Shown here: positions 1-7,894 of the stretch, piece by piece | Layout: the number at the start of each line of letters is the position of its first letter | How positions within the stretch are numbered: position 1 is the first letter of the stretch | NCBI GenBank assembly: GCA_003245785.1 | Contig: QKCE01000149.1 | Location: forward strand, 1-32,898 | Length of the DNA stretch: 32,898 nucleotides | Direction of reading: 5' to 3' | Source of the DNA: Spirochaetales bacterium | Lineage (GTDB): Bacteria > Spirochaetota > Spirochaetia > Treponematales > Treponemataceae | Notes under the pieces: generated by a model | Seen by the model: the letters and a program-made list of their open reading frames with translations, nothing else | Told to the model about the DNA's origin: nothing | Database searches by the model: none | Made by a program: the position numbers and the translations under genes

Positions 1-411
1 GTGCATAACAGCGCGAGGAGCCAGTTCGCGGAGGAATATGCGCTCCGTTTCGCGAAAACCCTCAGAAAGGATATCCGCGCGGAAAGCGCCGGTCTTGAAC
101 CGGGAGAACTCAACCCCTACGTGGTCAAGGCGCTCAAGGAAGACGGCATCGACATTGCCGGCAAAAAGACCCGCTCGGTAATCGACCTTTTCAACGCGAA
201 CCGCGAGTACGAGTACGTCGTTACCGTATGCTCCCGGGAGGCGGAAGAACGGTGTCCCGTTTTCCCGGGCATCTCCAAGAGGCTCAACTGGCCTTTCGAG
301 GATCCCGCGGACTTCACGGGAACCCCGGAAGAAATCGCGGAGAAAACCCGGATTCTCCGGGACAGGATAAAGGGCAAGGTCGAAGCCTTCGTTCGCTCCA
401 TCGAGGGGTAA
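1..411 (+). CDS. arsC: Arsenate reductase (ArsC), low-molecular-weight phosphatase type, 5'-truncated by window edge
   Basis: Translation begins (V/M)HNSARSQFAEEYAL, matching the region just after the catalytic Cys of the C-x-x-N-x-x-R-S P-loop. Further on it has VTVCSREAEERCPVFPG, the redox Cys pair of thioredoxin-coupled ArsC, and WPFEDPADF. The true N-terminus lies upstream of base 1. Confidence 0.85.
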   Translation: MHNSARSQFAEEYALRFAKTLRKDIRAESAGLEPGELNPYVVKALKEDGIDIAGKKTRSVIDLFNANREYEYVVTVCSREAEERCPVFPGISKRLNWPFEDPADFTGTPEEIAEKTRILRDRIKGKVEAFVRSIEG

Positions 412-497
412 CCGGGCCGGCTCACGGCGCATGAACCGGCGGCCGAAAAGACCGGGGATTCCCTGACGCAAAAAAAACCAATTTCCCCTTGCAATAT

Positions 498-541
498 TAT
501 AAAGGTACCTGTATATTAATAATAACAAAGGTACCTTTATA
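498..541. promoter_or_regulatory. Two-copy palindromic operator upstream of the MarR gene
   Basis: TATAAAGGTACCTGTATA (498-515, one mismatch from a perfect palindrome) and AAAGGTACCTTT (527-538, perfect palindrome). The outer arms TATAAAGGTACC (498-509) and GGTACCTTTATA (530-541) are exact reverse complements. Confidence 0.7.
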
Positions 542-563
542 TTTTATTGAACGAGGAATGTAT

Positions 564-1259
564 ATGGACACTACGAATGAAACGCTATTGAACGCCTTGC
601 AGCGACTGGAATGGCTCCTCCGCCGCCACCATCTGCGGAGCGCCCGCGACCGGGGCCCCATGTCGAGCCCCCGACGGGGCCAGGGAAGAATCCTTTCCCT
701 CCTGAAAATCAAGAACGAGATAAGCCAAAAGGACCTTGCGGCGATTTTGGACATCCGCCCCCAATCCCTCGGGGAACTTCTCGCGAAACTCGAGAAGGCC
801 GGCTTCATCGAGCGCACCCCCTCGGAATCCGACCGCCGGGTCATGGAAATCCGTCTTACCGAGGCGGGCAAGGCAGCCGCGGAGGAAGAACCGGAGGGCG
901 ACGACCTGGGCGGTATTTTCGAATGCCTCGAGGAGAGCGAGCGGGAAGCCTTCGCGACCTATCTGGAACGGCTCATCGCACGGCTCGAGGAAATGTCCGG
1001 CGAGGGTTTCGATCCGGGCCAGGACGAATTTGACCGTCTACGGGAATTCATGGGCGGCTTCGGTCGCCATGGGGGCTTTGGGCACGGCGGTCCGGGCGGC
1101 CAGGGCGGTCCGGGCTTCGGCGGCCCCGGGTCCGGACGCCACGGCAATGGAGGCGGGCATGGCGGAAACCGGTGCGCGGGTTACGGAAGCCAGGGGTTCG
1201 GGCCCGGAATGGGCCTGCGGGGCTTCATGAAGCAACGCGGCGAATGGTGCCTCCGGTAA
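564..1259 (+). CDS. MarR family transcriptional regulator with Gly/His-rich C-terminal tail
   Basis: Winged-helix core: LLKIKNEISQKDLAAILDIRPQSLGELLAKLEKAGFIERTPSESDRRVMEIRLTEAGKAAAEE. GAGGA Shine-Dalgarno 6 nt before ATG 564; the ORF-track start at 489 overlaps the operator. Confidence 0.88.
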   Translation: MDTTNETLLNALQRLEWLLRRHHLRSARDRGPMSSPRRGQGRILSLLKIKNEISQKDLAAILDIRPQSLGELLAKLEKAGFIERTPSESDRRVMEIRLTEAGKAAAEEEPEGDDLGGIFECLEESEREAFATYLERLIARLEEMSGEGFDPGQDEFDRLREFMGGFGRHGGFGHGGPGGQGGPGFGGPGSGRHGNGGGHGGNRCAGYGSQGFGPGMGLRGFMKQRGEWCLR

Positions 1260-1434
1260 GGCGAGCGGGTAAGGGGCCAGGGCATTCCGGGATACCCCCA
1301 GACCCGGCTTGGCCCCGGATGCCTCGGGAGACCGGACCGGTAAACCGGGCATCGCGTACCGGCAGACGATTGCGTGCCGACGGCCGGGCGGGCGCCGGCG
1401 GCCGGTCGCGTCCGACCCGAACGGGCTTTCCCAT

Positions 1435-1462
1435 TTGACACATTGCACACTGAGGGCATAAT
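1435..1462 (+). promoter_or_regulatory. Sigma70-like promoter
   Basis: TTGACA (1435-1440), 16-nt spacer, CATAAT (1457-1462). Confidence 0.65.
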
Positions 1463-1472
1463 ATGTGACATT

Positions 1473-2387
1473 ATGTTCCTATTCGAAACCCTCTCTTTTT
1501 CCACTATTCTCATGTGGTTCGCCGTCCTCGGCGCCCTCATGTTGCTGAACGAACTCGCGCGAGCGAACAAATGGCTGTCCCTCGCCCTGTTTCTCCTCCT
1601 GCCGGCGGTCCTCACCGTTACCGTCTGGCCCCGCACCGCGGGCCCCGAGACCTCGGTCGGAACCTGGTTCCACTGGGCGAAGGTCTATTCCGCCCTCGCG
1701 GGCTGCCTCGGCTTCCTCGCCATCCGTTACGTGAAGGGCGCGGCCGACAAAAAGTGGGTTCTTTGGTTCCCGCCGGCCATTCTCGCCCTGAATATCCTCG
1801 AGGCCGTCATCCGCGACTTCCAGGTATCGGGCCTCAACGGGTACTTCGACGGCATGCTCCTCCAGGGCGGTCCCTGGAACGTCATGAACGGCGTCGCGGG
1901 ACTCCTCAATATCGTGACCATCTCCGGCTGGGCGGGCATTTACGTTTCCCAGAAGGGCAAGAAGAAGGACATGGTATGGCCCGACATGCTCTGGTTCTGG
2001 GTTATCGCCTATGACCTCTGGAACTTCACCTACGTCTATAACTGCGTGCCCGACCACAGCTTCTACGCCGGCGCCGCCCTGCTCATCTCCTGCACCATTC
2101 CTGCCTTCTTCCTGAAAAAGGGCGCCTGGCTCCAGCACCGCGCGCAAACCCTCGGGTTCTGGATGATGTTCGTCATGACCGTGCCCTCCTTCGTGGACAC
2201 CTCCGCCTTCGCGGTAAAGTCCTCGCATTCCGTCGCAGCCCTGTGGGTCATGAGCTCCCTTTCCCTCGCGGCAAACCTGGCCGTCGCGATATACCACTTC
2301 GCGAAGGTCCTCCGCAAAAAGAAGAACCTCTGGACGGAAGAAATCCACGACGACCTGGACGCGTACCGCGAACTGAAGGACGCTTAA
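1473..2387 (+). CDS. Multi-pass membrane protein, DUF5692-like
   Basis: Polytopic translation (MFLFETLSFSTILMWFAVLGALMLLNELARANKWLSLALF... MLWFWVIAYDLWNFTYVYNCVPDHSFYAGAALLISC). The family name is from recall of a similar protein family, not a search. Confidence 0.65.
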   Translation: MFLFETLSFSTILMWFAVLGALMLLNELARANKWLSLALFLLLPAVLTVTVWPRTAGPETSVGTWFHWAKVYSALAGCLGFLAIRYVKGAADKKWVLWFPPAILALNILEAVIRDFQVSGLNGYFDGMLLQGGPWNVMNGVAGLLNIVTISGWAGIYVSQKGKKKDMVWPDMLWFWVIAYDLWNFTYVYNCVPDHSFYAGAALLISCTIPAFFLKKGAWLQHRAQTLGFWMMFVMTVPSFVDTSAFAVKSSHSVAALWVMSSLSLAANLAVAIYHFAKVLRKKKNLWTEEIHDDLDAYRELKDA

Positions 2388-2446
2388 AAAAAAGCCGGAA
2401 CCGGCCCCGCTTCGTCATTCAAAATACGCGAACCGAAAACAATGAG

Positions 2447-2475
2447 CCGCGGGCCGGAACCCCGCGGTTTTTTTT
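2447..2475 (+). terminator. Rho-independent terminator
   Basis: CCGCGGG-CCGGAAC-CCCGCGG stem-loop followed by TTTTTTTT. Confidence 0.75.
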
Positions 2476-2532
2476 GTCGCGTGAGGCTATAATGAGACGC
2501 CTGTCCTTCGGGTACCAATCAAGGGGGAAACC

Positions 2533-2928
2533 ATGGATTTCGGCGCCACGCTCTACGTGAAAGACAGCGTCCTTGCCGCGGAAACCTATTGCGCGGCCTT
2601 TGGCCTGACGGTCGGCTACAAAGTGAAAAACGACGACGGGACCTACCTGCACGCGGAGCTGGGAAAGGACGGAACGGGCTTCGCGGTCAGCGAGTCCCGG
2701 GACGCCAAGGCCGCGCAGGACGCGCTCGAGGCGGGCCAGCCGGTGACGAGCCTGGGGATAAGCCTGGAAAGCGACGAGGACCTGAAAAGGGCCTACGCCA
2801 TGCTGTCCGAAGGCGGTCACGTGCTGCGCGAGCTCGGCCCGCTTCCCTGGACGCCCCTGTCGGCGGACCTGGTGGACCGTTTCGGGGTCTGCTGGTATCT
2901 CTACGTATCCCAGCACAGGCCGGATTGA
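2533..2928 (+). CDS. VOC (glyoxalase/bleomycin resistance-like) family protein
   Basis: MDFGATLYVKDSVLAAETYCAAFGLTVGYKVKNDDGTYLHAEL...FGVCWYL is typical of the VOC/PhnB-like fold. Strong SD AAGGGGG. Confidence 0.8.
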   Translation: MDFGATLYVKDSVLAAETYCAAFGLTVGYKVKNDDGTYLHAELGKDGTGFAVSESRDAKAAQDALEAGQPVTSLGISLESDEDLKRAYAMLSEGGHVLRELGPLPWTPLSADLVDRFGVCWYLYVSQHRPD

Positions 2929-3186
2929 CCGGACGCCGATAGGCTTCGGCGTTTAACCGCCCGGCGGGAGAACGGCATATATTTCGCCGCAACGCTACCT
3001 GACAGACTGAGGGTTTCCCGAAAGCCCGAATGAAGTCCGCCCCGGATACATGCCTCCACGCGCGCCCCGTCCCCGCTTCTCCCGCATTCGCCCCTGACGG
3101 GACTCCCTTGCCGCGGCTGCGGCCTCCGCACGCCCGCCCACCGACGGATTCCCTGCCTCGATTTTTTCTTTTTTTTCATCTTTCCC

Positions 3187-3228
3187 TTGACGTCTGTTGT
3201 GTCTTGGTGTATTAGTTATATAAGACAC
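3187..3228 (+). promoter_or_regulatory. Promoter with overlapping GntR/YtrA-type operator
   Basis: TTGACG (3187-3192), 17-nt spacer, TATTAG (3210-3215). Inverted repeat GTGTATTA-GTTATA-TAAGACAC (3207-3228) covers the -10. Confidence 0.65.
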
Positions 3229-3245
3229 TAACACGGGAGGTCATT

Positions 3246-3629
3246 TTGAGCGATTTTGACGCGAACGTGCCGATCTATCTGCAAATAATGCGGGGGATCA
3301 AGCGCGCCATAGTGACCGGCGAAATTGCGCCGGGGGACCGCCTGCCGTCCGTACGGGAACGCGCCGAGGCCTTGACGGTGAATCCGAACACGGTCCAGCG
3401 GGCGTATCAGGAACTCGAACGCGAGGGCGTAAGCGAGACCAGAAGGGGAACGGGGACATTCATCGTGGAAAAAGAAACGTTGATCGGCGAACTGAAAACC
3501 GAGATGGCCCGCGGGGTCATCGGCACTTTTATAGAGGGCATGCGCTCGTTGGGGTTCAGCGACGACGGGATAATGGAACGGCTCGGCGCGGAACTGACCG
3601 CCGCCGGCAACGACGGGGGGAAACGCTGA
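3246..3629 (+). CDS. GntR family transcriptional regulator (YtrA-like)
   Basis: VPIYLQIMRGIKRAIVTGEIAPGDRLPSVRERAEALTVNPNTVQRAYQELEREGVSETRRGTGTFIVE; TTG start preceded by GGGAGG. Confidence 0.93.
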   Translation: MSDFDANVPIYLQIMRGIKRAIVTGEIAPGDRLPSVRERAEALTVNPNTVQRAYQELEREGVSETRRGTGTFIVEKETLIGELKTEMARGVIGTFIEGMRSLGFSDDGIMERLGAELTAAGNDGGKR

Positions 3630-4330
3630 TGGCGGCGATACTCGAAACCAACGGTCTGAAGAAGAACTTCTTCACGAAGAGCGCCCTCAGGGGAATAGAC
3701 CTCAAGGTCGAGAGCGGCCGAATCCTGGGACTCATGGGTCCGAACGGCTCGGGCAAGACGACCCTGCTGAAGATTCTCGCGGGGCTCCAGAAGCCCACCG
3801 CCGGGGACTTCAGCGTGACCGGCGTGGGCGGGGGCTACGGCACCAAGGGCCTCGTGTCCTTCCTCGCCGACCGGAACACCCTCTACCCCTGGATGCGCGC
3901 GATCGACGCGATCGATTTTTACGGCGATTTCTTCGCGGACTTCGACCGGGCCAAGGCGATGGACATGCTTTCCTTCATGAAGCTTTCCCCCACCGCCCGG
4001 GTAAGGGAAATGTCCAAGGGGATGATCGAGAAGCTCAACCTCACCCTCGCCTTCTCGCGCCGCGCGAAGCTCTTCCTGCTGGACGAGCCCCTGGGCGGCG
4101 TGGACCCCGTGGCCCGGGAGCGGATCGTCTCGACGATCATCAGGACCTGGACCGAGGATTCGGCGATCATCGTGAGCACCCACCTCGTGAACGACGTGGA
4201 GCGCCTCTTTAACGACGTGGCCTTTATCGACGACGGCGAGATCGTGCTTTCCGGCGACGCGGAGACCCTTCGGGCGGAACGCGGGAAGTCGATCGACCAG
4301 CTCTATATCGACCTGTTTTCGGACCGGTAA
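3629..4330 (+). CDS. ABC transporter ATP-binding protein
   Basis: Walker A GPNGSGKTT, signature-like MSKGM, Walker B LFLLDEPLGGVDP. Start overlaps the gntR stop (TGATG). Confidence 0.93.
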   Translation: MAAILETNGLKKNFFTKSALRGIDLKVESGRILGLMGPNGSGKTTLLKILAGLQKPTAGDFSVTGVGGGYGTKGLVSFLADRNTLYPWMRAIDAIDFYGDFFADFDRAKAMDMLSFMKLSPTARVREMSKGMIEKLNLTLAFSRRAKLFLLDEPLGGVDPVARERIVSTIIRTWTEDSAIIVSTHLVNDVERLFNDVAFIDDGEIVLSGDAETLRAERGKSIDQLYIDLFSDR

Positions 4331-4344
4331 CGGAGGGACGACCA

Positions 4345-5184
4345 ATGTACGAAATAATCAAATACCAGCTGAAGAACCGGAAGTCCACGATACTTTTCCT
4401 GCTCGCGGTTTTCTCCGGGCTCAACCTTATCGCCTGGGTACTCGAGGCGGTGAAGATCCTCAACGGGGACTTCCTGCACGTCGCGAACCCCGGCTTCTGG
4501 ATTCCCGTCGCGATCGCAGTCCAGGGAATCACCACGGTGGTCATGTTCTTCCAGTGCTCCTCGGGGCATTCGAAGGACCTTCTCTACAAGGACACGAGTT
4601 ACCTTCTCCTTACGGTTCCCCGCCGCGGCTGGGAAATCCTCGGGGGGCGTTTCGTCGCCGGCCTCGTCGAGTTCGCGGCCTACGCCGTCCCCGTGGGGAT
4701 ATTCATGAGCGTGCACGCCGCCATGGGGGCCTGGGCCACGGGCCGCGGGGTCAGCTTCTTCGGCGCCCTGGCCTTCATGTACCGCCAGGCCTTCGTCGTG
4801 AACCTCGTGCCGATGCTCCAGATGGTACTGCTCGCGGTACTCGGCTTCCTGGCCACGGGCTTCATACTCACCTTCGCGACCGTGGCCTCCCGTTCCCTCG
4901 TGAAAAACCGGCGCGCCGCCACGGCCCTCTCGATCGGCCTTTTCGTCCTGGTGTCGAACTGGGCGATGCGTCTCGGTTCCTTCGTGAGCGACCGCTTCCG
5001 CTGGTACTTCCCCGTGAGGCTCAGCCTCGAAGGATCCTTCGGGGCGGGAAGGCTCTCCTTCGAGGGGGCGCCCGTCTCGAACACCTTCAACGTGCCCATC
5101 GCGGCGGTGCTCCTCATGTGCCTGCTCGCCACGGCCCTGTTCGCCGCGGCTTCGTGGCTGATGGAAAAGAAGGTGGAGGTGTAA
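4345..5184 (+). CDS. ABC transporter permease, partner of the GntR/ABC ATPase
   Basis: Polytopic membrane protein in the same operon, 14 nt after the ATPase. Confidence 0.8.
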   Translation: MYEIIKYQLKNRKSTILFLLAVFSGLNLIAWVLEAVKILNGDFLHVANPGFWIPVAIAVQGITTVVMFFQCSSGHSKDLLYKDTSYLLLTVPRRGWEILGGRFVAGLVEFAAYAVPVGIFMSVHAAMGAWATGRGVSFFGALAFMYRQAFVVNLVPMLQMVLLAVLGFLATGFILTFATVASRSLVKNRRAATALSIGLFVLVSNWAMRLGSFVSDRFRWYFPVRLSLEGSFGAGRLSFEGAPVSNTFNVPIAAVLLMCLLATALFAAASWLMEKKVEV

Positions 5185-5188
5185 GGCG

Positions 5189-5225
5189 AAAAAAAAGGTT
5201 CCTCCGGGATCGTCCCGGGGAACCT
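5189..5225 (-). terminator. Rho-independent terminator for the trxA strand
   Basis: On the minus strand, AGGTTCCCCGGGACGATCCCGGAGGAACCT hairpin followed by a T-run (A-run at 5189-5196 on +). Confidence 0.7.
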
Positions 5226-5267
5226 CTGGTACCTCGCCGCGGCGGGGAGCGCGCGGCGTCGGCCGGC

Positions 5268-5585
5268 TTACATATGCCGTTCGAGCATGGTTTTGATGCG
5301 GTCTTTGCTCATGAAGCCGACGGCCCGGTCAACGGACTCGCCCTTCTTGAAGACGATCATGGTGGGGATGCTGGAAACGCCGAACTTGATCGCGAGGTCC
5401 TGCTCGTCGTCGACGTTGAGCTTGGCGATCACGGCCTTGCCGGACAATTCGGGCTCGAGCTGCTCTAGCACCGGGCCGAGCATCTTGCAGGGCCCGCACC
5501 AGGGCGCCCAGAAGTCCACCAGGACCGGGACGTCCTGATTGATAACCTTGTCGAAACTGCCCGCGTTTGTATGAAGAACAGCCAT
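5268..5585 (-). CDS. trxA: Thioredoxin
   Basis: VLVDFWAPWCGPCKMLGPVLEQL with the WCGPCK active site; cis-Pro region SIPTMIVFKKGE; SD AGGAGG. Confidence 0.97.
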   Translation of the reverse strand: MAVLHTNAGSFDKVINQDVPVLVDFWAPWCGPCKMLGPVLEQLEPELSGKAVIAKLNVDDEQDLAIKFGVSSIPTMIVFKKGESVDRAVGFMSKDRIKTMLERHM

Positions 5586-5654
5586 GTATGCCTCCTGATA
5601 TCTGCGTTATACGTACAGTATACGAAAAAAGGGATGCCTAGTGGAGTAACTTTA

Positions 5655-6410
5655 TCACAAATTGGCGAGTTCGTACAAAAACAGGGTCGCGGCCTGGGCC
5701 ACGTTGAGGCTTTCCACGTCGCCGGTACCCGGGATGCGCACGAGATGGTCGCAGGAGGATTTCACTTCGGGGGAAAGGCCGGTTTCCTCGTTGCCCATGA
5801 CGATGAGGACGCCCTCTCCTGATTCAACGAGGTCGGGGAGGTCCCTGAGGCGGTTTCGGGCCCGGTGGTCGGCGCCTACCCGGGTCATTTTGCCCGCGAC
5901 GGCCCCGACGAGCCAGGCGGCGGAGGAAACCCGCCAAATTTCGACGAACTCCATGCCGCCTTCCGCGACGCGCCAGGAGCTCGTGGTAATCTCGGCCTGC
6001 TCGTCGTCCTCGCCGATGACGATCCTGGTAACGCCGAAAAAGGCGGCGCTCCGTACGATGGCCCCGAGGTTGTTCGCGTTCCCCACCCGGTCGAGGGCGA
6101 GGATCCGTTCGCCCCGGGCGACCCAGTCCTTGAGGGTATCGAAATCGAGCCGGGGAATTTCCGGCTCGGCGACCATGGCGACCACGCCCTGGTGGTGCAC
6201 GCTCTGGCTGAGCTTCTCGAGCTCCTCGGGCGACTCGACGAGCCGGTATATCTTTCGTTCCGCCGCGAGGGATTTGCAGACCGGCCCGAAAAAGCGGGCG
6301 CGGTCCTGGGTAAAAAATAGGCGCTGAATGCGTTCGGGATGCCGTTCCGCGAGGGCTTTCACCGCGGCGAACCCGCATACGGCGAGCTCGCGGCGCTGTT
6401 TGTTCTTCAT
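5655..6410 (-). CDS. SpoU/TrmH family RNA 2'-O-methyltransferase
   Basis: SPOUT motifs NNLGAIVRSAAFFG, VMGNEETGLSPEV, IPGTGDVESLNVAQAATLFLYE. Confidence 0.92.
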   Translation of the reverse strand: MKNKQRRELAVCGFAAVKALAERHPERIQRLFFTQDRARFFGPVCKSLAAERKIYRLVESPEELEKLSQSVHHQGVVAMVAEPEIPRLDFDTLKDWVARGERILALDRVGNANNLGAIVRSAAFFGVTRIVIGEDDEQAEITTSSWRVAEGGMEFVEIWRVSSAAWLVGAVAGKMTRVGADHRARNRLRDLPDLVESGEGVLIVMGNEETGLSPEVKSSCDHLVRIPGTGDVESLNVAQAATLFLYELANL

Positions 6411-6485
6411 GGGACCTCCTGGGTCGCTTGAGCGCGGGACAAACCGCGTCTGGGAAATTGTAACAGATTTCTCGTCAAATTTCTC

Positions 6486-6537
6486 TTGACCTAAAAGAGG
6501 AGGATCGCTATCTTCTCGTTACCGAACATTCGGTAAC
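6486..6537 (+). promoter_or_regulatory. Promoter plus TetR-type operator
   Basis: TTGACC (6486-6491), 17-nt spacer, TATCTT (6509-6514). Palindrome GTTACCGAA-CA-TTCGGTAAC (6518-6537) sits over the predicted start site. Confidence 0.75.
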
Positions 6538-6588
6538 ATATTTTGAACGGCGTCGGCCCTCCAAGGGTAACACCCGACGGGAGGCCAA

Positions 6589-7809
6589 TTGTTATATTCG
6601 TGCGGGAAAACGATGATCCGGGAAAAAACTTCGAGAAAAAGGCAAATCGTGGATGCGGCCTTCGCCCTTACCGGCGAAACCGATGGCTGGACGCTTTCGG
6701 AAGTCGCGGGGCGCATCGGCGTTTCGAAAACCGCGCTTTACCGGCACTTCCGGAACAAGGAAGAGATCGAGGAAGCCATGACCGGGGAATTCCGCGAAAC
6801 CCTCCTCGAGGCGATCGAGGGCCAGCCGGGTTCCGGGGACTTCCGGTCCAGGTTCAGGGCATTTTTCCGGGATCACGAAGGCTATCTGGGTTTCTTCATG
6901 ATACGGCTTTTCGCCCGCGCTTCCTTCGACCAGGAAGTCTACTCGTTTCTCGTGAGCCGTTCCGGGAGGATGGCCGCCTTCAACGGGTGGCTGGCCGGGG
7001 CCGGCGAAGAACGCCGGGAAAGGATCTTCGCCGGGGCGCTCAAGACGGTGGTCTCGGTCATCCTCGCGAGCGTGCCGGAACCCGAGATCGAAGCCCTTCA
7101 GGACGAGCTCATGGCTATCACCGGCCGGGGCCTTCCGGAATTGACGGTCCCGACGGAGGAACGGCTCGCCGAGCTTGACCGGCTGGCCGCCATACGGCCC
7201 GGGGAGATAACCGAGGAGACCCGGATCTTCGAGGCGATCGCGGGAAGCATCCGGGAACACGGAATCGCGGGAACCACGATCGAGCGGATCGCGGAACGGA
7301 TGGGGATGGCGAAAAGCTCCCTCTATTTCTACTTTCCGGCCAAGGCGGACATGCTCGACGAGCTCGTGAAGGCGGAGACCTCCGCCATCCTTGGCCTCTG
7401 CGAGGACCGGGCGGCGGCGGGGGAGACCCTCGCGGAACAGCTTTATTCGGTGATGGCGGTTCAGGCGAATTACCTCCTGGCGAAACCGGACCTGTTGCCG
7501 GTTTTCAACTGGATACGGTTCGAGACCCTGAGGGAAAAGCACCGGGGAACGCCGCCGGACCATCCCGGCGAGGATTTCGTCGCGAGGTTCCGCATGGGCG
7601 ATCTCTTCGGGGACGACTCGCCCATGGCGCGGACGCGGATGCTGGCCATTTTGAAATGGGCGGGCATTCTCGCCACGAGCGCCGTCATACAGGGGGTTCG
7701 GCAGAAAGAATCCCCGGACCGCATACGGAGGAGCGTAAGGTACCTGTTCGAAAGCATGCTCGCCGGGGATGACCTCGCCGCGAGGGAAATGTTCGATCGC
7801 CCGCGCTGA
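6589..7809 (+). CDS. TetR/AcrR family regulator with two TetR modules in tandem
   Basis: HTH 1: RQIVDAAFALTGETDGWTLSEVAGRIGVSKTALYRHFRNKEEI. HTH 2: TRIFEAIAGSIREHGIAGTTIERIAERMGMAKSSLYFYFPAKADML. Start may be TTG 6589 (GGGAGG upstream) or ATG 6613. Confidence 0.9.
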   Translation: MLYSCGKTMIREKTSRKRQIVDAAFALTGETDGWTLSEVAGRIGVSKTALYRHFRNKEEIEEAMTGEFRETLLEAIEGQPGSGDFRSRFRAFFRDHEGYLGFFMIRLFARASFDQEVYSFLVSRSGRMAAFNGWLAGAGEERRERIFAGALKTVVSVILASVPEPEIEALQDELMAITGRGLPELTVPTEERLAELDRLAAIRPGEITEETRIFEAIAGSIREHGIAGTTIERIAERMGMAKSSLYFYFPAKADMLDELVKAETSAILGLCEDRAAAGETLAEQLYSVMAVQANYLLAKPDLLPVFNWIRFETLREKHRGTPPDHPGEDFVARFRMGDLFGDDSPMARTRMLAILKWAGILATSAVIQGVRQKESPDRIRRSVRYLFESMLAGDDLAAREMFDRPR

Positions 7810-7831
7810 CGGGCGCGGGGTCGAGCGAAAA

Positions 7832-7848
7832 GCCGGTCACGGACCGGC
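7832..7848 (+). other. Intercistronic hairpin between tetR and the TolC gene
   Basis: GCCGGTC-ACG-GACCGGC, 7-bp perfect stem, no following T-run. Confidence 0.4.
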
Positions 7849-7894
7849 GAAACAGCAATGATCAGTTCAACGCAGTAATAAGGAGCTTTTACAC

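Noticed and set aside
2929-3186. Non-coding, pyrimidine-rich gap before the GntR operon as a possible ncRNA
   Set aside because: C- and T-rich tracts are visible but there is no convincing stem set, terminator or promoter for an RNA. Conservation data would be needed.
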